Program-made: the position numbers and the translations under genes
In this document: positions 17,995 to 27,100 of the stretch, piece by piece
Layout of the letters: each line of letters begins with the position of its first letter
Numbering within the stretch: position 1 is the first letter of the stretch
Assembly: GCA_016713035.1 (NCBI GenBank)
Contig: JADJPW010000011.1
Coordinates: 67,132-131,131 of the forward strand
DNA: 64,000 nucleotides
Origin: Verrucomicrobiaceae bacterium
GTDB lineage: Bacteria; Verrucomicrobiota; Verrucomicrobiia; Verrucomicrobiales; Verrucomicrobiaceae
Direction: 5' to 3'
The notes under the pieces: model-generated
The model's input: only the letters and a program-made list of their open reading frames with translations
What the model was told of the DNA's origin: nothing
Database searches by the model: none

Positions 17995-19404
17995 ATGAAA
18001 AAGTCCACCGCCATGCCACTCTCCCGCCGTGACTGGCTGCGCCGTAGCGCGGCGGGATTCGGTGCGCTGGCGTGCCACCACGCTCTGCATGCGGCGGGTG
18101 GGCCACTCGCAGCGCGGGAGCCGCAGCTGCCGGCGCGGGCGAAGCGGGTCATCTTTCTCTTCATGTCCGGCGGGCCATCCCAGCCGGATTTGTTTGATCC
18201 AAAGGACTACATCCGGCGCATGCACGGCCAGACCATCCATGCGCCGATCAATACCAATGAGCTGCGAGTCGGCACGGATAAATTCCTGGCCCTGGCCACA
18301 CAGGGCACCGTGAGGCCGCGCGGACAGAGCGGCCTGATGATCAGCGACTTGCTGCCGCATACGGCCAGCATCGCGGATGAGATCTGCATGCTCCGCGCGG
18401 TGCATGCGGACAATAATCAGCACCAGCCTGCCGCGCTCCAGTTTCACACCGGCTACACCACCGAGGCGCGGCCCTCCGTGGGCTCATGGATCAGCTACGG
18501 GCTCGGTTCTGAAAGTGCGAATCTGCCCAGCTTCATCACCATCCTGCCAGATAGCGATACGCGGCTGTACAGCTCCTCGTTTTTGCCCGCTGCTCATCAG
18601 GGCACGAAAGTCGTCATCCCAAAGAACGACAAAGAGCCGCCCATCGACTACCTCGCGGACATCACTGGTGATGCGAAGGCGCAAAGGACGAGGCTCGACT
18701 TCACCCAGCGCATGAATCGCCGCCTCCTGGCGCAAAGCGGCGGCGATGCACGCATGGAGGGCATGATCGAGAGCCTAGAGACGGCCTTTCGCATGCAAAC
18801 AGCCACGCCGGAGCTCATGGATCTCTCCGGCGAGTCGGAAGCGACCAAAAAACTCTACGGTGTGGGCGAAAAAGGTGTCGATCCGAATGCCCGCGCCTGC
18901 CTGCTCGCGCGGCGACTCAGCGAGGCCGGGGTGCGCTTTGTCCAAGTCACCATGAGCGGCTGGGATCACCATGACTGGATCGCGAGCAAACTGCCGAACA
19001 TGTGCATGGCAACGGATCGCCCCTGTGCTGCGCTGATCAAAGACCTGAAGTCTCGCGGCCTGCTGGAGGACACACTCGTGGTCTGGAGCGGTGAATTCGG
19101 CCGCACACCGTGGAGTCAGGATCTCAGTGGGAAATCACCCATCGACAAACACGGGCGCGAGCACCAGCCGGAGAGTTTTTGTGCCTGGATGGCCGGTGGC
19201 GGCATCAAGCCAGGCATCACGCATGGCGAGACGGACGATTTCGGTTTTCGACCCGTGTCGGGCAAAGTCCATCTGCATGATCTGCATGCCACGATCCTGC
19301 ACCAGCTCGGTTTGGATCATGAAAAGCTGACTTGGCGGCACCTGGGCCGCGATTTCCGCCTCACGGATGTGCATGGGAATGTGGTGCGGGAGATTCTGGC
19401 CTGA
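17995..19404 (+). CDS. DUF1501 domain protein (Tat-exported)
   Basis: 469 residues. The twin-arginine signal SRRDWLRRSAAGFGAL (10-25) is clear. The body shows the DUF1501 marks RVIFLFMSGGPSQPDLFDPK, LPHTASIADEICMLRAVH, WSGEFGRTPWSQ and the end GIKPGITHGETDDFGF. The fold is alkaline-phosphatase/sulfatase-like, but the catalytic Cys/Ser loop of sulfatases is not seen. It follows the PSCyt gene directly and should work with it outside the cytoplasm. The exact role is unknown; the family expands together with DUF1549/DUF1553. Confidence 0.9.
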   Translation: MKKSTAMPLSRRDWLRRSAAGFGALACHHALHAAGGPLAAREPQLPARAKRVIFLFMSGGPSQPDLFDPKDYIRRMHGQTIHAPINTNELRVGTDKFLALATQGTVRPRGQSGLMISDLLPHTASIADEICMLRAVHADNNQHQPAALQFHTGYTTEARPSVGSWISYGLGSESANLPSFITILPDSDTRLYSSSFLPAAHQGTKVVIPKNDKEPPIDYLADITGDAKAQRTRLDFTQRMNRRLLAQSGGDARMEGMIESLETAFRMQTATPELMDLSGESEATKKLYGVGEKGVDPNARACLLARRLSEAGVRFVQVTMSGWDHHDWIASKLPNMCMATDRPCAALIKDLKSRGLLEDTLVVWSGEFGRTPWSQDLSGKSPIDKHGREHQPESFCAWMAGGGIKPGITHGETDDFGFRPVSGKVHLHDLHATILHQLGLDHEKLTWRHLGRDFRLTDVHGNVVREILA

Positions 19405-19438
19405 TGACAGCGCCCAAAGGCCCGCTACGCTCTGCCAC

Positions 19439-20538
19439 ATGTCCGAAACCACCGCCGCCGATCTCGATCTGCTGACGATCCCGCAGCTCAAGCAAGTCGC
19501 CTCATCCCAAGCGCAGCCTTACCGCATCCATGTGCAGGTGGAGCAGCACTCGCAGCGGACCACGGCAGGTGGCGCACCGTTTTTGGAGATCCGACTGGCC
19601 GATGCGGGCGATTCACTGCTGTGGCGTGTGTTTGATAACAATCCGCTCTTTCTCGATGCCGGCTCGCTGAAGCGCGGCGACTTCATCGAGCTAGCGGCGC
19701 AGTGGATCGACACTGGAAAATACGGCCTGGAGCCCAAGCAGCCACGTCTGCGGCATCTGAGTGAACCAGAGCGCTCCACGCTGCTGCTGGGTGATCCAGA
19801 CCTCGCCGTGCAACAAAGGGCCGACTACGCCGACATTCGGCGCTTCACCGGTGAAATCCGCGATCCACGGCTGCACACACTCTGCGTGCTGTTTCTAGAA
19901 AAGCATGGCGAGCGCTTCCAGCGCACCGCAGCGGCCCGGCGCAACCACCACGCACGCCGTGGCGGCCTAGTGGAGCATGTGGCGCAGATGATGCGCTGCG
20001 CGGTGGCCATCTGTGGCGTGTATCCAGCCCTGAACCGCGATTTGCTGATCGCAGGCGTGTTGTTTCATGATTGCGGCAAACTCTGGGAGAATGCGCATGC
20101 GGAAAATAGCTTCACCCAGCCGCATAATCTCACAGCGGAGCTCTTGAGCCACATCCCGCTGGGCATGGAGCTGGTGAACAAAATGTGGCGAGATGTCATG
20201 GAGCGCCCAGAAGCCGCCGAGTGGACACATCTGGAGCCCAGCGCCGATACGACGCGGCTACACCTGCTGCACCTCATCGCCGCGCATCACGGTGAGCTGC
20301 AATTTGGCTCCCCGTGCTACCGAAGACGCCAGAAGCCATCGCGCTGCATCACGTCGATAACATTGACGCGAAGCTGGAGATGTTCCGCAAAGCGTATGAG
20401 ACAGGCAAAGAACTCGCGCCGGGCATCATCGAAAAATTCCAGCCCTGGCCCGTGAACATCGTCGCTCCGCTGAAGGTGGTGAGTGGGCTGGCCGAATCAC
20501 CACCCACCGAACAGGTGGAGGTAGTTACTCCAGCATGA
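19439..20538 (+). pseudogene. YhaM-like HD-domain 3'-5' exoribonuclease, single-base frameshift
   Basis: Starts at ATG 19439 (MSETTAADLDLLTIPQLKQV). An N-terminal OB-fold region (YRIHVQVEQHSQRTTAGG, FIELAAQW) is followed by an HD hydrolase domain: GGLVEHVAQMM and LLIAGVLFHDCGKLWE supply the HD metal ligands, AAHHGELQFGSP a later one. This is the arrangement of YhaM/CMP-binding factor. At about 20314 the frame breaks: after GSP the family sequence continues in the next frame as VLPKTPEAIALHHVDNIDAK up to a stop at 20536-20538. Restoring one G between 20313 and 20314 mends it. Either a sequencing error or a recent mutation. Confidence 0.8.
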
Positions 20539-20617
20539 GTGCACCGAAGCGGCTGACTTTTTGCTAGCAGCATGACGAAGAATCCGGCTGAATGAGCGTT
20601 CACACGCCCTCCCAGTC

Positions 20618-22189
20618 ATGATTCGTCTTCTTTTCGCCTTCCTCACCTTTGCGGTCGCCCTTCGTGCCGCAGAGCGGCCCAACATCGTCTTCATCTTCTG
20701 CGACGATCTCGCGCTCCAGGCCATCAGCTCCTATGGCGACAAGCGGAAGCTGCTCGATACGCCAAACATGGACCGCCTCGCCAAAGAAGGCATGCGCTTT
20801 GACCGCTGCCTCGTGACGAATTCCATCTGCGGCCCCATGCGTGCCGTGATCCAGACCGGCAAGTACTCGCACGCCAACGGCTTCTACAACAACAGCAATA
20901 GCAAGTTCGATAGCTCTCAGCCCACCTTCCCGAAGGTCATGCAGAAAAGCGGCTACCAAATGGCCGTGATCGGTAAATGGCATCTCATGACCGATCCCGT
21001 GGGCTATGACTACTGGAACGTCCTCCCTGGCCAAGGTGCCTACTACAACCCACCGATGATCGAAAATGGCAAACCGGTGAAGTATGAAGGCTACTGCACC
21101 GACATCATCGGCGACCTCACTTTGAAATGGCTGGACTCCCGCGACAAAACAAAACCCTTCATGATGATGTGCCAGCACAAGGCTCCGCACCGCGAGTGGG
21201 AGCCGCCGCTGCGCCTGCTCGGTTTTGACAAGGATCGTGTCTATGATGAGCCGGAGACGCTTTTCGATGCCTACAGCGGCCGTAGCAAAGCGGTGAGCGA
21301 TCACGACATGGGCATCGACCGCACCTTTACCGAGCGCGACGCGAAACTCGTCGTGCCTGGCAATCTGAACGAGGAACAGAAGAAAGCCTGGAATGACTAC
21401 TACGAGCCACGAAACGCTAAATACGCCGCCGCAGCGCCCACGGGCCGTAATTTGGTCAAATGGCGCTACCAGCGCTACATGCACGACTACCTCGCCTGCG
21501 TGAAGGCGGTGGATGAAAACGTGGGCCGTGTGCTCGATTACCTCGATAAAAACGATCTCACCAAGAACACCGTCGTCATGCTCAGCAGCGATCAGGGTTT
21601 CTATCTCGGTGAGCATGGCTGGTTCGATAAGCGCTGGATCTTTGAGGAGTCCGTGCGCACGCCGTTCATCGCCCGCTGGCCCGGTGTCATCCCAGCCGGC
21701 AGCAGCAACTCGCAGCTCACTAGCCTCGTCGATCTCGCCAGCACCTTTCTCGACATCGCGCAGGCTCCGCCGATGGAGGGCGTGCATGGCCGCAGCCTCG
21801 TGCCGATCATGAAAGGTAAAACGCCTGCCGATTGGCGAAAATCGCACTACTACCACTACTACGAGTATCCCGTGCCGCACCGCGTGCGCCCGCACTACGG
21901 CGTGATCACAGATCGCTACAAGCTCATCCATTACTACAAGCCGGACGTGGACGACTGGGAGCTGCTGGATCGCAAAAAGGACCCGCTGGAGACCAAGAGC
22001 TTCTACAATGACCCCGAATACGCAGACACTGTGAAGGAGCTCAAGGCCGAAATCCTGCGCCTCCAGAAGGAACTCGGCGAAACCATGCCGCCACCACGTT
22101 TCACCCATGGCAACAAGGCCTTCGATGGCGAGCCTCAGCCCCCTGAGCAGCCGAAAAAGAAGGGCAAAGGCAAGAAAGCGAAGAATTGA
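20618..22189 (+). CDS. secreted sulfatase (S1 family)
   Basis: 523 residues with signal peptide MIRLLFAFLTFAVALRAAE. Metal-binding NIVFIFCDDLA (Asp29, Asp30), formylglycine motif SICGPMRA with Cys71-x-Pro73-x-Arg75, VIGKWHL and MLSSDQGFYLGEHGWFDKR (second metal site). The DQGFYLGEHG form is the N-acetylglucosamine-/heparan- or choline-sulfatase-like branch (S1_11-type). The C-terminal 25 residues are unusually Pro/Lys-rich. It is separated from the frameshifted HD gene by 79 bases. Together with the sulfatase at 14.2-15.6 kb it marks a sulfate-ester degradation locus. Its substrate cannot be read from the sequence. Confidence 0.92.
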   Translation: MIRLLFAFLTFAVALRAAERPNIVFIFCDDLALQAISSYGDKRKLLDTPNMDRLAKEGMRFDRCLVTNSICGPMRAVIQTGKYSHANGFYNNSNSKFDSSQPTFPKVMQKSGYQMAVIGKWHLMTDPVGYDYWNVLPGQGAYYNPPMIENGKPVKYEGYCTDIIGDLTLKWLDSRDKTKPFMMMCQHKAPHREWEPPLRLLGFDKDRVYDEPETLFDAYSGRSKAVSDHDMGIDRTFTERDAKLVVPGNLNEEQKKAWNDYYEPRNAKYAAAAPTGRNLVKWRYQRYMHDYLACVKAVDENVGRVLDYLDKNDLTKNTVVMLSSDQGFYLGEHGWFDKRWIFEESVRTPFIARWPGVIPAGSSNSQLTSLVDLASTFLDIAQAPPMEGVHGRSLVPIMKGKTPADWRKSHYYHYYEYPVPHRVRPHYGVITDRYKLIHYYKPDVDDWELLDRKKDPLETKSFYNDPEYADTVKELKAEILRLQKELGETMPPPRFTHGNKAFDGEPQPPEQPKKKGKGKKAKN

Positions 22190-22275
22190 GCACCGCAGAG
22201 AGTCTGTTTCTTTGTTTGAACTGCGTGGCGATTGAGGGACACTCACACGCCACGCTCCCTCACGCCTGATCAACC

Positions 22276-22869
22276 ATGATGAAACGACTTCCAGTGCTCG
22301 CCCTCTGCCTCTGCGCGGTGGCTTTGTGCTCGTGCGGCGGCTTTGGTGAACCGAAGAAGAAAAAGAAAAGCTCCAAACCAGATTCAGAACGAACTCTGCA
22401 ACAGCGGCTCGACATGCCAAGCATCGAAAAGCGCAGCCGGTATGAGAAGATGATGACGAGCGGTGGGGATCGGAACATCGGCTCGCATTACCAGAAGCAG
22501 ATGCACAGCTACGGCAGCTTCAGCGGGAATCGCCAAGCAGGCGGGATGAAGTGGCATAAGGTGAACTACGCCGCAGGATTGGGCTCCTCCCCTTATGGCA
22601 ACGATGCCTTTAGTCAGGCGGGGAAATCCAGCCAGATCGGGGATAAGGCCTTCGATACATCCCTGAACCGCAATGCCACCATGATGTCCCGTGAAAACAA
22701 GAACATGGCCAGCGAAGGCAACCAGGTATTCGAGACTGATCCAGCACTGACGCGGAGCATGAGCAGGGGTAAGTGGCCCAAGATCATCGAGAATCGCCCC
22801 ACCGGCAGCGGCGCTGGGGAGAAGACGTATTCCGAGGATGAGCTGAAGCGTATGCTCGGCAGACCGTGA
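22276..22869 (+). CDS. hypothetical lipoprotein
   Basis: 197 residues. MMKRLPVLALCLCAVALCSC ends in a lipobox (ALCSC), so the mature protein would be lipid-anchored at the Cys. A lysine stretch follows at once (EPKKKKKSSK). The rest is polar and rich in Gly, Ser, Asn and Met (SHYQKQMHSYGSFSGN), with no domain I recognise and probably little fixed structure. The pattern suits a verrucomicrobial envelope protein of unknown role. An inverted repeat lies upstream (22223-22230 with 22248-22255) and a weak terminator downstream. Confidence 0.75.
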   Translation: MMKRLPVLALCLCAVALCSCGGFGEPKKKKKSSKPDSERTLQQRLDMPSIEKRSRYEKMMTSGGDRNIGSHYQKQMHSYGSFSGNRQAGGMKWHKVNYAAGLGSSPYGNDAFSQAGKSSQIGDKAFDTSLNRNATMMSRENKNMASEGNQVFETDPALTRSMSRGKWPKIIENRPTGSGAGEKTYSEDELKRMLGRP

Positions 22870-22876
22870 AAAGGAG

Positions 22877-22904
22877 CCGCAGGACTCCTGCGGATGGATT
22901 TTTT
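22877..22904 (+). terminator. weak intrinsic terminator after the lipoprotein gene
   Basis: Stem CCGCAG-GACTC-CTGCGG followed five bases later by six T residues. It lies 8 bases after the lipoprotein stop codon. Confidence 0.5.
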
Positions 22905-22982
22905 CTAACTCGGCAGAAAAGCTGGCACGGGCCGTGCTGAGAGGAGTGGTCGTTCAACTACCCGGCTTCGGGTGGGCAAAAC

Positions 22983-23002
22983 CTCAACTCAACTCAACTC
23001 AA
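22983..23002 (+). repeat. four tandem CTCAA units in a 5' leader
   Basis: (CTCAA)x4 sits 16 bases before the ATG of the porin gene. Five-base units can slip during replication and change leader length. Whether that matters here is unknown. Confidence 0.7.
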
Positions 23003-23018
23003 ACACACACCTCCACGC

Positions 23019-23921
23019 ATGAAGCTCCTCCGCCTCACCACGCTACTCGCCCTCAGTGCCGCATCCACAGCGCTAGCAGGCACCGCCCCCGCCCCGGCTC
23101 CGAAAAACCCCGTTGCTCCCGTCGAACCAGCTCCCTCCGCGCTCTTTGACAGCATCGGAGCCACGCTCGATGCCGGTTATGACAGCCGCTACTACTACCG
23201 TGGCCTCTGGTTTGCCGATAACATCGTCTGGTCCTCGCTGAACCTCAGCGTGCCTCTCACAGAGAAGCTCTCCCTCGGCCTCGGTGCCACCTACATCTCC
23301 ACCGTGCAGACCCCCTTCGGCAATCCGAAGAACAGCAGCGGCTTTGACTATTCCGAGATCGATGCCCTCGCCTCCCTCAACTACAACGCCGGCTGGGCCA
23401 AGTTCGGCGTGCAGTACCTCCACTACTTCTATCCAGATACCTATTCGGGCTCCTTCCCCCCCGGTGGTGCCAATGGCGGCACGGACCCAGAATTCGGCAT
23501 CAAAGGTGCTGGTGAGGTCGGATTCACCGTCGCTGTCCCGCTCGGTGCTGCGAACCTCTACGGCGGCTACTACTACGACTTCCGCGTCGGTGGCTCCTAC
23601 TTCCAGCTCGGTGCGGACTACACATGGGCCGTCAATGACTGGCTCAGCATCGTCCCTGCCGTCCAGACCGGTTATGGCATCGACTACTACACTGGCAATG
23701 GCTCCGCCCTGACCAACAACGTCGGCCTCCCGCTCGCCAATGCACCCCGCTCGGGCTTCACCCACCTGCTGGCCTCCATCAGTGCTCCGATGAAGCTCAC
23801 CAAAATTGCGACCTTCACGCCCTACGTGGCCTGGAATCACAGCTTTGACACCCGCTCCGCTCTGAACTTCACCACCCACAACGAAGTCTTCTGGGGCGCC
23901 AAGCTCTCCCTCGCCTTCTAA
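23019..23921 (+). CDS. outer-membrane porin-like protein (TorF-type)
   Basis: 300 residues with signal peptide MKLLRLTTLLALSAASTALA and a short Ala/Pro linker. From residue about 50 alternating polar/aromatic strands suggest a beta-barrel: LDAGYDSRYYYRGLWF is the usual opening of TorF-like putative porins, and the chain ends in Phe (WGAKLSLAF), the signature for outer-membrane insertion. Its cargo is unknown. It stands alone between two terminators, with a tandem CTCAA repeat in its leader. Confidence 0.85.
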   Translation: MKLLRLTTLLALSAASTALAGTAPAPAPKNPVAPVEPAPSALFDSIGATLDAGYDSRYYYRGLWFADNIVWSSLNLSVPLTEKLSLGLGATYISTVQTPFGNPKNSSGFDYSEIDALASLNYNAGWAKFGVQYLHYFYPDTYSGSFPPGGANGGTDPEFGIKGAGEVGFTVAVPLGAANLYGGYYYDFRVGGSYFQLGADYTWAVNDWLSIVPAVQTGYGIDYYTGNGSALTNNVGLPLANAPRSGFTHLLASISAPMKLTKIATFTPYVAWNHSFDTRSALNFTTHNEVFWGAKLSLAF

Positions 23922-23960
23922 TTCACTCTCTCGGTTAGTCTGATTCCATGGTTGGAACCG

Positions 23961-23996
23961 CCCCCGGTCAGCTCTGCTGGCCGGGGGTGTTTTTTT
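23961..23996 (+). terminator. strong intrinsic terminator after the porin gene
   Basis: A 12-bp GC-rich stem (CCCCCGGTCAGC paired with GCTGGCCGGGGG, one G-U pair) with a 3-base loop, followed by a T-rich tract broken by one G. 39 bases after the stop codon. Confidence 0.88.
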
Positions 23997-24157
23997 GAGA
24001 CTGTTTCATCGCAAGGGAAGAGTCCTCCCATAGTCCTCGCTTTTCCTTTCCTCCAAACGGAGAGAACACCTATCTCCTCCGCGTTCCCTGACGCCCCATT
24101 CCCGATTTTTCAGCTCTCAGCTTTCAGTCCCCATCTCCCCGCGCAGGCCTTTCCTCC

Positions 24158-27100
24158 ATGAATCTCTCCCTCCGCCCCGCCACGCTCGCCTCGCTCGATG
24201 CCTTCCGCGCTCGCCGTGCTGAGCTGCTCCGCACTCGCGGCATCCTTTGCGCCATCGCCATCGCACTCGCGGCATTCACCGTCATCGCCTTGCTCGACCG
24301 TGCGTGGTTCATGCCGGATGCCATACGGCCCTATTTCACCCTCGCCGCCTACGCTGGAGCTGCATTCGCTGCGTGGAAAGTCGCCCTGCGCTTCATCTCG
24401 CAGGCAAAAGGCCAAGAAGGTGCCGCCAAGCTCATCGAAACGGCTGAGCCCGCTCTCCGCGAGCGAATCCTCGCCGCCGTGGAGCTTTCCGCCTCTGGCG
24501 AGGTCAAAGACAGCGCCGAATTCCGCCAAAAGCTCCAAGACGATGTCGCCACCGCCGTCGAAGGCGTCGATTGGGACAAGCGCCTGCCTGGTCGCTCACT
24601 GCGGCCCTGGTTCCTCGCCGCACTCGGCACCGCCGCAGTCGTCGGCGGCCTGTGCTTCATCCCCGGCCTGCACCTCCCCGGCTTCCTCGTCCGGGCGGCC
24701 GTACCTTTTGCCAACTTCGAGCGCCCCGCCTCGCTCAAAATCACCATCGTCGAGCCAGCACCCGCCTCCACGCTCGCCCCCATCGGCAGCGAGGTGCCCC
24801 TCATCATCGAAACCGAAGGTGCCAAGGCCGCGACCGCCACGTTGGAAATCCTCACCGATGGCAGCCGCCCGCGCAAAATCGAGCTCACCGCCTTTGGCAG
24901 CAACCGCTTCGACGGACTCGTCCCCGTCGGTCAAAACGACATCCAATACCGCGTCCACGCCGAGGATGCCATCACGCCCTGGCACACGCTTTCCGCCCGC
25001 GCACGGCCACGCATCGTCAGCTTCGAAAAAACCATCGTCCCGCCCAAATACACCGGTTTGCCCGAAACGAAGCTCACAGAGGACCAGGGCGACCTGGAGG
25101 CCCTCGAAGGCTCCACCGTCAAAGTGGTGTTGGAAGCCAACGACTACTTATCCGAGGCCCAACTCGTATTGAATGCGGAAACCTCAAACAAGGCTGTCTA
25201 CCCCCTGACTGTATTCAACGAGAATTACGCAAGCCACGCTGCTGCTTCAATCGAAGTGAAAACGGAAAACCAATCATGGTTGGTTCTTTTGAAAGCTGAT
25301 GAAACCGGCTTCACCAACGAAGAAACCACCCCCTGGCGCATCACCAGCATCCCCGACCTCCCGCCCACCGCGCAGATCTCCGAGCCCGCGCAGCAGATCG
25401 AGCTCCTCCCGGATGAAGCCGTGCGCCTCACCGGCCTCGCCACCGACGACGTGGGCCTCGCCGCCGTCTCCCTCTCTCACGCCATCAACGGCACCAAATG
25501 GACCGAGACCCCGCTCGTCATCACCAAAGCCACCAAAGAAGCTCAAGTCACCCATCTCCTCCCGCTCGCCCCCCTCGGTGTCAAAGCGGGCGATGCCGTG
25601 CTCTTGAAACTCATCGCCACCGACCTCAAAGGCCAGAAAGCCGAGTCCCAGACCGTCCGCGTCATCCTTCTGGAGCAGACCATTGATCCGCGTCAGCGTG
25701 ACTGGGCCGAAAACCAGCGACGCCTTGCGCAGCGGGCCGATTCCCTCGCCAAGCAAACCCGCGAGCTCACCAAATCCCTCGACCAAGTCCGCAAGCAGGA
25801 GAAAAAAGATCCTGCAAATGCCGACACCGCCCTCGCCAAGGCGCAGAGCGAACTGGAGCAGGTCAAAGAGCAGTCTGAGCAGCTCTGGACCGACCTCAAA
25901 GAAGCCGCCAAAAACGCCCCGAATCAGCTCGATGCCGCTGAGGCCCAGCTCCTCGGCGAAAAGCTCGCCCAGCTCCGCCGTGAGGCTTTGCCCAAAATGG
26001 CCGCCCTCGAAAAAGGCGACACCGAACAGCTCGACGCCCTCAAAAAAGCCTCCCGCGTGGCCGATGCCGACGCCGATGCCATCGCCAGCGCTGCCAAGGC
26101 CTTCGCCAATGAAGACACCGCCAAGATCGCCGCCCAGGAATCCCAGCAGCTCCAGCGCCAGGCCAAACTCCTCACCGAAAACGCCTTGCCCGCCAACCGC
26201 GACGCCAATCAGCGCCCGCAGTGGCAGGAGCAGCAGCGGGCCATGATCGCCCAGACCGAGGCCCTCAAAAAAGACCTCATCACCCTCGACGAAACCAGCC
26301 GCCAGCGTCACGCCGGTCAGCTCAAAACCCTCGACAAACAGCTCACCGAAACCGCCACCGATCTCAACGCCTCGCTCGACAAGCCGGATCAAACCAAAAG
26401 CCCCGAGCACCTCTACGGCGCTAGCGATAACCTCCGCAATCGCCTTCAACAAACCGCCGACGCCACGCGCCAGATCGCCGAAGCAGCCACCAAAGAAGCC
26501 GAGCAGCGCCGCGAGCAGCTCATGCGTCAGGACAACCCCGCCCTCGTCGCCTTGACCGAAGCCCGCCAAGCCCTCGCCGAGGCCGAATCCGCTGCGAAAA
26601 AGCCCGATAAAAAGCAGAAGCAGGAAAAAGACGGCATCACCCCCGCCGAGCGTGCTCAGCAGAAACTCGCCGAAGCCTCCAAACAACTCCAGGACCAAGC
26701 CGAACTCCGCGAGCAAAACCAGCTCACCAACACCCAGGCCGCGCTCGACACCAACCGCGCCTCCCGCGCCATCGACGAACTCGCCCAGAACGCCAAAAAA
26801 GCCGCCACGCCCGAAGAGATCGCCACCGCCAAAGCGCAGACCGAAAAGCTCGCCCAAATCGCCCGCACCCTTGAGGCCGACGCCGCCATCCAAGAAGCCG
26901 CCCAGGCCCTCGCCAGCGCCCAGCAGGCCGCCATGCAGCCTGCGAATAAACAGGACCTCCCGCAAACCGCCGCCCTGGCCAAATCCGCCGCCGAAACCCT
27001 CGCTGAGGCTCAAAACCAGCTCAGCCGCACCACCATTGCCGCCGAGCTGACCAAACAAAATCCCCAGGCCGCCAACCAACTCCGCCAGCTCAGCGAAGAA

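Noticed and set aside
22223..22255. Inverted repeat GCGTGGCG...CGCCACGC
   Set aside because: No T tract and a long loop; not a clear terminator or operator, so it is only mentioned.
20600..22420. 606-residue minus-strand ORF opposite the second sulfatase
   Set aside because: The sulfatase motifs are on the plus strand; the reverse frame is open because of high GC3.
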